NCBI RefSeq assembly: GCF_015565955.1
Contig: NZ_CP064760.1
Coordinates: 2,914,001 to 2,978,000 of the forward strand
Direction of reading: 5' to 3'
Source of the DNA: Microbacterium schleiferi
GTDB taxonomy: Bacteria > Actinomycetota > Actinomycetes > Actinomycetales > Microbacteriaceae
DNA: 64,000 bases
Shown: piece after piece, positions 18,382 through 27,006 of the stretch
How the letters are laid out: the number at the start of each line of letters is the position of its first letter
How positions within the stretch are numbered: position 1 is the stretch's first letter
Position numbers and translations under genes: made by a program
The notes under the pieces: generated by a model
The model's database searches: none
What the model saw: only the letters and a program-made list of their open reading frames with translations
What the model was told of the DNA's origin: nothing

Positions 18382-19983
18382 ATGCAGAATCGTCGCTGGC
18401 TCGGCCTGGTGTTCATCAGCATCGCCGTCTCGCTCATCATCGTCGACTCCACCATCGTCAACGTCGCAATCCCAGCCATCGTCGATGACCTCGGGATCAC
18501 CTCCACGCAGGTGCAGTGGGTGCAGGAGGCCTACACCCTCGTGTTCGCCTCGCTGCTGCTGGTGTTCGGATCGTTGGCAGACCGATTCGGGCGACGACGC
18601 ATCATGCTCCTCGGTGTCGTGATCTTCGTCGTCTCCTCGATCGCGGCGGCCTTCGCGCCCACCGGTGATCTGCTGATCCTCGCGCGCCTGGTGCAGGGCG
18701 TCGGCGGCGCCATGATCCTGCCGACGACGCTGTCGCTGATCAACGCCACCTTCCGCGGTCGGGAGCGAGGGATCGCCTTCGCCGTCTGGGGCTCGACGAT
18801 CGGCGGCATGGCGGCGGTCGGGCCGCTGCTGGGCGGATGGCTCACGACGGCGTTCTCGTGGCGCTGGGCGTTCGGCATCAACATCCCCCTCGGCATCCTC
18901 ATCGTCATCGGCGTGCTGTTGACGGTCGCCGAGTCGCGCGACGAGAACACGCGCTCGATCGACATCATTGGCGGGGCACTCTCGTTCATCACGTTCGGTG
19001 CGCTCGTGTTCGGCCTCATCGAGGGGCGCACCCTCGGGTGGTGGGCAACCGACGGCGACTTCGTCATTGGGTCCTGGACGTGGCCGTGGGCGCTGTCCCC
19101 GGTTCCCATCGCCTTCCTCATCGCCATCCTCGGAGCGATCGGCTTCATCACCTGGGGTATCCATCGGGAACGCACGGGTCGCGTCTCGCTACTCTCGTTC
19201 AGCCTCTTCCGCATCGGCACATTCCGAAACGGCAATATTGCGGCCATGCTCGTCTCGCTCGGCGAGTTCGGCATCATCCTGTCGCTGCCGCTGTGGTTGC
19301 AGTTCGTGCTCGGATTCGACGCGCTGCAAACGGGTCTCATCCTCCTCGCCCTCGCGGGCGGCTCGTTCGTCGCCAGCGGCGCGGCCGCTGCTGCGAGCTC
19401 GCGCATCCCCGCGGTGTGGGTCGTTCGCGTGGGTCTTGCCGCCGAGATCATCGGCGTCGTGTGGGTCGGGCTCGTCATCGCCCCGGATGCCACGTGGGGA
19501 TGGCTCATCCCGGCGCTGTTCGTCTACGGGTTCGGCGTCGGTCTTGCCACGGCCCAGCTGACCGGCGTCATTCTCGTGGACGTCCCCGTCGAACGCAGCG
19601 GCCAAGGATCGGGCACGCAATCCACCGCGCGTCAGATCGGTTCGGCGCTGGGGATTGCGATCCTCGGCACTGTCCTGTTCACGAGCACCGCCGGAATCCT
19701 CACCTCGAGTCTTGCCGACCAGGGTGTCCCGAGCGATCAGTCAGACAAGATCGTAACGGCCGTCGTCCAGAGCGCCGGCGGCGCGATCGCGCAGCTCGAA
19801 CAGTCGCCGGCGACGGCTGCCGCCGCGGATGCCGCGAAGGCTGCCTTCTCGGACGGCACTCGCTACGCCGCCTTCACCGCAGCCGGATTCCTCGCCGTGG
19901 GGCTGATGGCAACACTCGCCCTGCCGTCCCGCCGGGCCGGGAGCGATGACACCGAGGAAGCACCGAAGACCGCCGCGGGGTAA
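18382..19983 (+). CDS. MFS drug-efflux transporter, DHA2 (EmrB/QacA) type
   Basis: 533 aa, about 14 predicted helices. The first helix SLIIVDSTIVNVAIPAI is the DHA2 motif D1, followed by the loop motif GSLADRFGRRRIM and the motif-C-like MAAVGPLLGGWL. It probably exports drugs or other hydrophobic compounds by proton antiport; the substrate is unknown. The C-terminus is Ala-rich and soluble. It is divergent from the lipase-like hydrolase and convergent with the next MFS gene. Control may act through the palindrome immediately before the start. Confidence 0.85.
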   Translation: MQNRRWLGLVFISIAVSLIIVDSTIVNVAIPAIVDDLGITSTQVQWVQEAYTLVFASLLLVFGSLADRFGRRRIMLLGVVIFVVSSIAAAFAPTGDLLILARLVQGVGGAMILPTTLSLINATFRGRERGIAFAVWGSTIGGMAAVGPLLGGWLTTAFSWRWAFGINIPLGILIVIGVLLTVAESRDENTRSIDIIGGALSFITFGALVFGLIEGRTLGWWATDGDFVIGSWTWPWALSPVPIAFLIAILGAIGFITWGIHRERTGRVSLLSFSLFRIGTFRNGNIAAMLVSLGEFGIILSLPLWLQFVLGFDALQTGLILLALAGGSFVASGAAAAASSRIPAVWVVRVGLAAEIIGVVWVGLVIAPDATWGWLIPALFVYGFGVGLATAQLTGVILVDVPVERSGQGSGTQSTARQIGSALGIAILGTVLFTSTAGILTSSLADQGVPSDQSDKIVTAVVQSAGGAIAQLEQSPATAAAADAAKAAFSDGTRYAAFTAAGFLAVGLMATLALPSRRAGSDDTEEAPKTAAG

Positions 19984-20038
19984 GCAAGAGCGCCCGACAC
20001 GCGACGTTCTCGGCGCGACGTTTGGCCCGACGGTGGCC

Positions 20039-21502
20039 TCAGCCTCGTACGGGATCGACCGGGATCGTGCGCGCGTCACCGTCGCCCTCGACGCCTGCGC
20101 GGGCACGAGCGCGGAACGCGACGGTGACCGCCGCGGCGGTCAGGCAGCCAGCGGCGATGATCACCAGGGTCGGGAACAGCCCGAGGTCTGCCTGCATGAT
20201 CGGGAAGAAGAAGGTGCCCACGGCAGCTCCCGTCTTGCCTGCGGCAGCGGCAAGCCCCGCGCCCGCCCCTCGATTCTCAGTGCGGAAAGCAACTGCGGGA
20301 AGCGCGAACGTCGTCGAGTTCGGACCCGCATTCATGAAGAGATTGAACGCCGCGAACGCCGAGAAGACCAGGGCGAGTTGGAGCGGCGAGTCCTGGGGCA
20401 GGAAGCCGGTGATCCCGAGCACGACGAGCCCCACGCCCATCACGATGAAGCCCGTCACCTGCATCACGATGAGCCCGAGTTTCCTGACGAGGAGAATTGC
20501 GGCAGCGAACCCGACCACGAGGAAGATGTCGAGGAACGCCGCGCCCTCCGTGGAGGTGATGTCATCGGCGATGAACTGCGTGTTCGCCGACGACGATAGG
20601 GCCAGCGCCGCAAGGATCGTCGGCGTGAAGACCCCGACGCCGTAGGTCGCGATGTCCATGAAGAACCACGGGATCGCCGTCAGCGCCGTCGTGCCCCGCA
20701 CACCCTTCGAGAAGAGCTGCTTCTGCTCGGCCCTGGTCACGCGCGCCTCGGTGGGTCGGACCACGCCAGCGACCGCTCCCTCTTCGGAGATCTCGCGGAC
20801 CTCGTCGATCGTCAGCGTGCGTCCGGTGAACTGCGTGACCGAGTCAATAGCCTCGTCGTACCTGCGCACCGATGCGAGCCACATCGGACTCTCGGGGACA
20901 CTGCGCCGCAGGATGACGATGATGAGCGCCGGGATGACGCCGAAGGCGAGCATCCATCTCCACGCATCCGGAACAGGGTCAAGCGAGAGCACGAGCAGAC
21001 CAACGAGCGCGCCGAGCAGTTGGCCCACCGCTTGAAAGCTGAAGGCCCCGATCAGGAGCCTCGATCGCAGGCGTCGCGGTGAGATCTCGGCCACATAACT
21101 CGACGAGATCGGATAGTCAGCCCCGACGCCGATCCCCAGCAGGAACCGGAAGAGGATGAGCCACCAGATGTCGGGGGCGAGTGCCGACGCGAACGCGAAG
21201 ACAACGAACATGCCGAGGTCGATGCGGAACGCGAGCTTCCGGCCGATCCGATCCGAGATCCGGCCCATGACCGACGCTCCCACGATCGCGCCGACGATCG
21301 CCGCGCTCGAGACCATGCCGGTCTCCAGCGGAGAGATGTTCCACTTCGCGACGATGAGGGGGATCGCGACTCCCATGATGAAGAAGTCGAAGCCATCGAG
21401 CATGATCCCCAGGGCGGAGAGGATCCACACCTTTCGGTGGGTGGCGCCGAAACGCAGGCTATCGAGGTGCCGGGCCATCCCACGCGCTGACATGGCCCCC
21501 AT
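20039..21502 (-). CDS. MFS transporter, sugar-porter/organic-anion symporter type
   Basis: 487 aa, 12 helices. GIMLDGFDFFIMGVAIPLI in helix 1 and the loop motif GRISDRIGRKLAF match the branch that includes metabolite:proton symporters (PcaK/ShiA-like) and Pho84-like carriers, which share the DGFDFF and PESPMWL signatures. A soluble central loop of about 60 residues lies between helices 6 and 7. The direction is probably import, but the substrate is not evident. ATG 21502 is the longest start and ATG 21493 is an alternative. It is divergent from the MarR gene across the 32-bp palindrome and may be controlled by it. Confidence 0.8.
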   Translation of the reverse strand: MGAMSARGMARHLDSLRFGATHRKVWILSALGIMLDGFDFFIMGVAIPLIVAKWNISPLETGMVSSAAIVGAIVGASVMGRISDRIGRKLAFRIDLGMFVVFAFASALAPDIWWLILFRFLLGIGVGADYPISSSYVAEISPRRLRSRLLIGAFSFQAVGQLLGALVGLLVLSLDPVPDAWRWMLAFGVIPALIIVILRRSVPESPMWLASVRRYDEAIDSVTQFTGRTLTIDEVREISEEGAVAGVVRPTEARVTRAEQKQLFSKGVRGTTALTAIPWFFMDIATYGVGVFTPTILAALALSSSANTQFIADDITSTEGAAFLDIFLVVGFAAAILLVRKLGLIVMQVTGFIVMGVGLVVLGITGFLPQDSPLQLALVFSAFAAFNLFMNAGPNSTTFALPAVAFRTENRGAGAGLAAAAGKTGAAVGTFFFPIMQADLGLFPTLVIIAAGCLTAAAVTVAFRARARAGVEGDGDARTIPVDPVRG

Positions 21503-21568
21503 TGTGGCCAGGCTCGCTTCCCATAAGGAGACGTCGTGGTGAACGGTGGGAGAACCTGCACCGCTCAG

Positions 21569-21600
21569 TCTTTAGCATGACTAATGAGCTATGCTAAAGA
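21569..21600. promoter_or_regulatory. 32-bp palindrome, probable MarR operator
   Basis: TCTTTAGCAT (21569-21578) and ATGCTAAAGA (21591-21600) are perfect 10-bp inverted arms around a 12-bp spacer. A smaller nested palindrome TTAG-CATGA-CTAA (21572-21584) has typical MarR-operator dimensions. The site overlaps the upstream start codon of the MarR gene. Confidence 0.65.
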
Positions 21601-22054
21601 TCTCATGAACGAACCCGACTCGCCGCCCGATTCCCACCCCCTTGCAGGCGACGCGTCGCAGTTGCGCATGGGCGTGTTTCGGTTCGCGCGACGGATGCGA
21701 ACCGAACGTTCCATCGACTCGATGAGCGACGGGCAGTTCGCGGTTCTCGCGGACCTCTACCTGAACGGTCCGCGCACCCTCGGCGAGCTTGCGGAACGCG
21801 AACGGGTCTCGCCGCCATCCATGAACCGCACGGTCAATTGCCTGCAAGACACCGGATACGTCGAGCGGTCAGCCGACGACAACGATGGCCGAAAGGTCGT
21901 CATCACGATCACGGATGACGGGCGTGCCGTCGTCGACGAGACGACCCGCCGGCGCGATGCGTGGGTCGAGACGGTGCTCGCAGACATCACCGAGCAGGAG
22001 CGGGCGACGCTCACGGCAGCGGCAGCCGTCCTGCAACGCTTGGCGGCGCAATGA
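21584..22054 (+). CDS. MarR-family transcriptional regulator
   Basis: 156 aa from ATG 21584, or 149 aa from ATG 21605. The winged-helix core is clear: LGELAERERVSPPSMNRTVNCLQDTGYVERSADDNDGRKVVITITDDG, at about residues 65-112. MarR proteins are usually repressors released by small phenolic or drug ligands. Neither start has a Shine-Dalgarno; the first lies inside the palindrome with TAGCAT six bases before it, so a leaderless message is possible. It overlaps the next MFS gene (ATGA), so regulator and efflux pump form one operon. It is divergent from the symporter at 20039-21502. Confidence 0.85.
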   Translation: MSYAKDLMNEPDSPPDSHPLAGDASQLRMGVFRFARRMRTERSIDSMSDGQFAVLADLYLNGPRTLGELAERERVSPPSMNRTVNCLQDTGYVERSADDNDGRKVVITITDDGRAVVDETTRRRDAWVETVLADITEQERATLTAAAAVLQRLAAQ

Positions 22055-23337
22055 GCACGATGTTCCGTTCCCTCGGCGTCTTCAATTACCGCATCTGGTT
22101 CATCGGCGCGCTCGTGTCCAACATCGGCGCGTGGATGCAGTCCACCGCGCAGAGCTGGGTAGTCCTCACCCAGCTCACCGACGGCGATGCGGGGGCCGTG
22201 GGGCTCACGATGGCACTGCAGTTCGGACCACCTCTGCTTCTGGTGGGAGTCACGGGGTGGGCGACAGACCGGTTCGATCGCCGACACATCCTGCTGGTCA
22301 CGCAGTCCGCGTTCCTCGTACTCGCAGCGACCATCGGCAGCCTCATCCTCGCGGGCCTGATGACACTCCCGCTCATGTACGCCTTCGCGCTCGGCTTGGG
22401 GCTTGTCGCCGCATTCGACAACCCGGCACGCCAGGCGTTCGTGTCTGACCTCGTCACGAGAGAGAACACGAGCAACGCCGTCGCGCTGAATTCGGCATCC
22501 TTCAACGGCGCCCGGATGATCGGACCAGCCGTCGCCGGGGTGTTCATCGTCCTGGTCGGGACCGGGTGGATGTTCCTCGTCAATGCGCTCACCTTCCTCG
22601 CCACGATCGGTGCGCTCCTGGCGATGCGCCGGAGCGAGCTCACTCCGCGAGCGGTCACCCACGGACGCTCCCGGCTGGCGGACGGGTTCCGATACGTTGC
22701 CCAGCGGCCCGACCTGATCGTGGTCTTCATCGTCGTCTTCCTGGTCGGCGCGTTCGGCATGAACTTCCCGATCTACGCATCCACGATGGCGCTCGAGTTC
22801 GGGGCGGGCGCTGACGGCTTCGGCCTGCTGAACTCGGTTCTCGCGATCGGCTCGCTCACCGGCGCCCTCCTCGCAGCCCGGCGCGACCGCGCGCGCGTTC
22901 GCGTCATGATCGCCGGGGTGCTCGGATTCGCCGTCGCTTCGGCGGTCTCGTCGGTCATGCCGACCTACGCGCTCTACGCCCTGACACTCGTCTTCACCGG
23001 ATTCACGGTGGTGACGATCCTCTCGACGGCCAACGGCTATGTGCAGGCGACGACGGATGCCCATCTTCGCGGCCGGGTTCTGGCGATCTATGTTGCGATT
23101 CTGCTCGGCGGCACGCCGGTGGGAGCACCGATCGTCGGATGGGTCGCCGACGAGCTCGGGCCCCGCGTCGCCATCCAGCTCGGTACGCTCGCCGCCCTCA
23201 TCGCCGCGGGAATCGCGATCACGTGGCTCGTCTGGTCGGGGCGACTGCACCGCGGCACCCGGCTACGTCTGCGCCTGGATGAGACGAGACCGCTCAGCAT
23301 CGTGACGCAGCCGATCACGCAGAGCCCGGGCCGGTAG
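22051..23337 (+). CDS. MFS exporter (MFS_3/EntS-like)
   Basis: 428 aa, about 12 helices. NYRIWFIGALVSNIGAWMQSTAQSWVV and GWATDRFDRRHIL at the N-terminus, with RQAFVSDLV and NSASFNGARMIGPAVAG, are the hallmarks of the MFS_3/EntS-type efflux group. It starts within the MarR stop codon and is thus co-regulated with that gene. Likely role: export of the compound that the MarR protein senses (inference). Confidence 0.85.
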   Translation: MSTMFRSLGVFNYRIWFIGALVSNIGAWMQSTAQSWVVLTQLTDGDAGAVGLTMALQFGPPLLLVGVTGWATDRFDRRHILLVTQSAFLVLAATIGSLILAGLMTLPLMYAFALGLGLVAAFDNPARQAFVSDLVTRENTSNAVALNSASFNGARMIGPAVAGVFIVLVGTGWMFLVNALTFLATIGALLAMRRSELTPRAVTHGRSRLADGFRYVAQRPDLIVVFIVVFLVGAFGMNFPIYASTMALEFGAGADGFGLLNSVLAIGSLTGALLAARRDRARVRVMIAGVLGFAVASAVSSVMPTYALYALTLVFTGFTVVTILSTANGYVQATTDAHLRGRVLAIYVAILLGGTPVGAPIVGWVADELGPRVAIQLGTLAALIAAGIAITWLVWSGRLHRGTRLRLRLDETRPLSIVTQPITQSPGR

Positions 23338-23363
23338 CGGAACTCAACGCCCCGTCGGACGCG

Positions 23364-24494
23364 TCACCGGGATGCCGAGAGCTGACGCGCAAGCGCCTGC
23401 CCCGCGAGCTCGAGGTAGTGCCGGGGAGCGGCCAGGGCGGATGCCGCACCTCTCGCGAGCTCAGTCAGTGAGACCGCAGCTGCCAGGTCGCTCAGCTCGG
23501 CGCCCGGATCGATACGGCCTGCCACGAGCGCGGCGCGAGCGCCCGCGCTGCGGGCAAGCTGGATGACGACCTGCGGCGCCTTTCCCGACGCGGTCCCGGC
23601 GTCATACGCGCCTTCACCGGTCACCACGATCGTGTCGGCCGTGAGGAGGGCGGAGAGCCCGACGACCTCGGCGACGTATGCGGCGCCCGATTCGATCTCG
23701 CCGCCCCAGGCGCGCAGAGCGAAACCGGTCCCTCCCGCCGCGCCGGCACCCGGTGCGTCAGCCGGTGCCGGGATATGCCGCGCCCACGCGGCAAGCGAGG
23801 CATCCGCGTCGGCAATCTCAGCCTGCAGCAGACCCTTCTGCGGACCGAAGACGGCAGCTGCCCCACGCGGGCCGCACAGCGGATTGTCGACGTCGGCGAG
23901 CACGATCACTCCGCCGCTGGGCGCGGACCTCAGGCCCGAGAGATCGACCTCGGCGACCTCGCGGAGTCCGCGCAGGCCGGGCGCGACCGGGAGCCCGCGC
24001 GCGTCCCGGGTTCCGGCACCCAGCGCGCGCAGCATCCCGGCGCCGCCGTCGGAGGAGGCGCTCGACCCGAGCCCGACGATCAGGCGCGTGACACCCGAGT
24101 CCAGGGCCGCGCAGATCGCCTCGCCGAGCCCCTCGGTTCCGGCATCCCACGGGCGAAGCCTGCCGCCGAGCGTCTCGATACCGCACGCTGACGCGAGCTC
24201 CACGACTCCCGTACCGCCAGGCGTCTCAGCACCGGGCGGCAGCCACACCCACGAGCCGTCGCTGGGCTGTCCGTCTGCGCCGGTGACACGGATGCGTCGC
24301 CGCTGGGCCCCGGGGATCGCGGCGAGGAACGCGTCGAGGGTCCCCTCGCCCCCATCGGCCAGCGGCCGCTGCACGATCTCGTCGTCCGGGGCCTCCCGCT
24401 GCCACCCCCGCGCGATCGCGCCGGCAACCTCCGGAGCCGCGAGCGACCCCTTGAAGCTGTCGGGTGCGATCACCACACGCTGAGGCCCACTCAC
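23364..24494 (-). CDS. glxK: glycerate kinase
   Basis: 376 aa, GlxK/GarK type-2 family (about 380 aa). It phosphorylates D-glycerate, giving 2- or 3-phosphoglycerate depending on the subfamily. The N-terminal APDSFKGSLAAPEVA, then PLADGGEGTLDAF, GLGSSASSDGGAGML and the C-terminal VTGEGAYDAGTASGKAP are the family motifs. It has no glyoxylate or tartronate genes beside it; the neighbouring RhaD-like aldolase on the same strand, 32 bp upstream, is the only metabolic partner in view. Convergent with the MFS exporter. Confidence 0.9.
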   Translation of the reverse strand: MSGPQRVVIAPDSFKGSLAAPEVAGAIARGWQREAPDDEIVQRPLADGGEGTLDAFLAAIPGAQRRRIRVTGADGQPSDGSWVWLPPGAETPGGTGVVELASACGIETLGGRLRPWDAGTEGLGEAICAALDSGVTRLIVGLGSSASSDGGAGMLRALGAGTRDARGLPVAPGLRGLREVAEVDLSGLRSAPSGGVIVLADVDNPLCGPRGAAAVFGPQKGLLQAEIADADASLAAWARHIPAPADAPGAGAAGGTGFALRAWGGEIESGAAYVAEVVGLSALLTADTIVVTGEGAYDAGTASGKAPQVVIQLARSAGARAALVAGRIDPGAELSDLAAAVSLTELARGAASALAAPRHYLELAGQALARQLSASR

Positions 24495-24526
24495 GCCGCG
24501 ACTCTAGCGGGGCACGGGAGCCCGGG

Positions 24527-25351
24527 TCACACCCACGGCGAGTCGACGGTGAAGGCCTCGGCCACTGCCTGAATCTCCTCCCGCAGCAGTCCCTCACCCA
24601 CCCCGCCCGCGGCGAGGTTCATGTACTCATAGCGCGCACCGGTCTCGGCATACTCGACACGGTCGACAGCGCGGGTGACCGACAGATCCGATCGAGCCAT
24701 GACGCCGTGCTTGCTCCACAGCGAGATGTCACTGAGGCGCAGCGCCGCGACGTTGGCAGCCATCATCTCGGCAGAACCGGGCACGAGGAAGGGGAGCACA
24801 CGGATGCCCTGAGAGAGCGCGACGATCGATTCCGGTTCCCACCGCAGCAGCCGGCGGTTCATCGTCTCGTCGTCGCGATAGGCGGGGATGTGCGAGAGAT
24901 ACGTCAGATGCGGCGGCTGGGCATGCACGACCGCGTGGAAGTCGACGCCGCGCCGGGCGACATGGTCTTGATGGACGCCGAGGTGGGAATTGAGCTCGCT
25001 CGTGAGCCTCTCAAAGAGGCGCCGCGGCGAGCTCCACAGTGTGGCGTGGATGCCATCCTCGGCGATCTTGAGCGCACCGACGCTGGCTTCGGGGTCGGCC
25101 TGGATCTGACGCAGACGCCGGCCCGATCCGGTCACGAGCAGCGTCCCGCCCGAGAGCGCGGGAGCGGGTACCGGGAGCTCGATCTCCTGACGCAGCGGGA
25201 AACGCCGCCGCACCTCGGTGTCCCACCCCAGGAAGACCGAGATGTTGCCGGCGCCCGCTTCGGAAGCATCGATCGCGTTGATTCTCGCGCCTGCCTCTCC
25301 CATGCTCTCGAGGATGTCTCCCAGGCCCGGTCGGATGCTGTGCTCACTCAT
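24527..25351 (-). CDS. class II aldolase, rhamnulose-1-phosphate aldolase-like
   Basis: 274 aa, the length of RhaD. The class II aldolase fold is indicated by SEAGAGNISVFLG, LLVTGSGRRLRQI, the zinc-ligand pattern HAVVHAQPPHLTYLS and a third His in LWSKHGVMA. RhaD splits L-rhamnulose-1-phosphate into dihydroxyacetone phosphate and lactaldehyde. No rhamnose isomerase or kinase gene is near, so the true sugar phosphate may differ. The start at 25351 has GGAGAG 5 nt upstream; the open frame continues upstream but without family similarity. Divergent from the acetolactate decarboxylase. Confidence 0.8.
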   Translation of the reverse strand: MSEHSIRPGLGDILESMGEAGARINAIDASEAGAGNISVFLGWDTEVRRRFPLRQEIELPVPAPALSGGTLLVTGSGRRLRQIQADPEASVGALKIAEDGIHATLWSSPRRLFERLTSELNSHLGVHQDHVARRGVDFHAVVHAQPPHLTYLSHIPAYRDDETMNRRLLRWEPESIVALSQGIRVLPFLVPGSAEMMAANVAALRLSDISLWSKHGVMARSDLSVTRAVDRVEYAETGARYEYMNLAAGGVGEGLLREEIQAVAEAFTVDSPWV

Positions 25352-25491
25352 GATCTCTCCACACGACAGCGCGCTCCCTGCGCGCTGAATCGTTTCAATC
25401 CTGCCGCCTCCTGCAACTGGGAACCAGGGACCTAAGACCCGAGCGCGCCACACCGCGTGCCCGCAGCGCCCCGCGCCGATAGCCTCGAGGC

Positions 25492-26208
25492 GTGACCACC
25501 GCGCGCCACACCATCCACCAGACGAGCGTCATCGCGGCGCTGCTCGACGGCGTCTACGACGGCGAGACAACGGTCGGCAGCCTTCGCGGTCGCGGCAACT
25601 TCGGGATCGGCACCTTCGAGGGCCTCGACGGCGAGCTCATCCTTCTCGATGACACCTGCTACCGCATCCGCGACGACGGCACGGCGACGGTAGCAGGCGA
25701 TGGCGAGGGTGTGCCCTATGCCGTCGTGACGCATTTCGAGCCGCACCTGAGCTTCGAGATCACGGGTCGGCACACCCGGGCAGAAGTCACCGCACTCATC
25801 GACGAGAAGCTCGGTTCGGCGAACTACATGTATGCGGTGCGCGTTGACGGCGTCTACGAGCGGATGACGGTGCGGGCCGTTCACGTGCAGCGGCAACCGT
25901 ACCGCCCTCTCGTGGAGGCAACGGCCGAGCAGAAGGTGACGGAGTTCACCGATGTCTCCGGCACTGTCGTGGGGTTTCGAACGCCGGCATTCGAAGAAGG
26001 TCTGTCCGTGCCCGGCTATCACGCGCATGTGCTGCTCGATGACCGCCGCAGCGGCGGGCACGTCCTCGATCACGTCATGCTGCGCGGCCGCGTGGAGGTG
26101 TGCGTGGGGACGGATCTGCACCTGGAACTCCCCCGCACCCCCGAGTTCGCCCGGGCAAACCTCGACCCCGACGACCTCCGCGAGCAGGTCGACAAAGCCG
26201 AGTCTTGA
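25492..26208 (+). CDS. budA: alpha-acetolactate decarboxylase
   Basis: 238 aa, family length. It converts alpha-acetolactate to acetoin, diverting pyruvate from valine synthesis or acid production. The zinc site is visible as GYHAHVLLDDRRSGGHVLDH, with the three His ligands. The N-terminal half has the QTSVIAALLDGVYDGETT and FGIGTFEGLDGELI motifs. It starts with GTG at 25492. No acetolactate synthase or butanediol dehydrogenase adjoins it, so it acts as a stand-alone overflow enzyme here. Confidence 0.93.
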   Translation: MTTARHTIHQTSVIAALLDGVYDGETTVGSLRGRGNFGIGTFEGLDGELILLDDTCYRIRDDGTATVAGDGEGVPYAVVTHFEPHLSFEITGRHTRAEVTALIDEKLGSANYMYAVRVDGVYERMTVRAVHVQRQPYRPLVEATAEQKVTEFTDVSGTVVGFRTPAFEEGLSVPGYHAHVLLDDRRSGGHVLDHVMLRGRVEVCVGTDLHLELPRTPEFARANLDPDDLREQVDKAES

Positions 26209-26255
26209 CGAGGATCAGCGCCAGGCGTCGGTCGCCCGCACCCGAGTGCAGAAGG

Positions 26256-26897
26256 TCATGAGGCCGGATCGGTCGGTGTGATCCCGGCGGCGGGCAGCAA
26301 CACTTCGTCCAGCACGTGGATGAGAAACTCCCGCGTGACCGGGAGCCGCTGCGCGAGCGTGCGAAACGAGACCATCGCCGGCGTCAGGGAGGCCAGCGCC
26401 TCCACATCGATGTCGGGGCGAGTCTCGCCGCGGTCGCGCGCCCGTTCCAGCAGCGCCCGATTGACGGCGATGCGCGGCTCCAGGATCGCGGCAAAGGCGG
26501 CGTGTGCGAGCTCGGGATCTCGGGAGACCAGCGACAGGATGCCTCCCATGACGTGAGTCTTGAGTTCGGCATCCTCGATCGAGGGAGCGCGGATCAGTGC
26601 CACGAGATCGCCACGCAGGCTGCCGGTATCCGGAAGGTCGTCGGGGTCGAGATCACGCCGCTTCATGCAGGCAACCGCATCGATGACGAGGTCAGCCTTG
26701 GACGGCCACCGCCGATAGACCGTGGCCTTGCCAGCCCCTGCTCTCGCCGCGACCATGTCGATCGTCATACCGTCGAAGCCGTGCTCGGCCAGAACAGCGA
26801 TCGTCGCCTCGAGGATGTCAGCGTCGCGCGACGCGTCGCGGGGCCGCCCCAGGCGCGGCGCGGCCTCGACCGACGTCGTCGTCGCCTGCGAATCCAT
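26256..26897 (-). CDS. TetR-family regulator
   Basis: 213 aa. The TetR helix-turn-helix is at about residues 24-70 (ILEATIAVLAEHGFDGMTIDMVAARAGAGKATVYRRWPSKADL), followed by a C-terminal domain of the TetR_C_11/16 type common beside efflux pumps. ATG 26897 is preferred because AAGGAG lies 4 nt upstream; the GTG one codon earlier is too close. It is divergent from the DHA2 transporter (start 27007), which it probably represses. The 109-bp gap contains GAAC-C-GTTC (26961-26969) and ATAC..GTAT around 26977-26995 as possible half-sites. Confidence 0.85.
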   Translation of the reverse strand: MDSQATTTSVEAAPRLGRPRDASRDADILEATIAVLAEHGFDGMTIDMVAARAGAGKATVYRRWPSKADLVIDAVACMKRRDLDPDDLPDTGSLRGDLVALIRAPSIEDAELKTHVMGGILSLVSRDPELAHAAFAAILEPRIAVNRALLERARDRGETRPDIDVEALASLTPAMVSFRTLAQRLPVTREFLIHVLDEVLLPAAGITPTDPAS

Positions 26898-27006
26898 CAC
26901 ACTCCTTGCGCTCGGGTCCGTCGCGTTCCGTGGATCCCGGGCCGGCTCAGTCTACTTCAGGAACCGTTCATTTCCGATACTAGTCAGTTTCGTATACGCT
27001 GACGCC

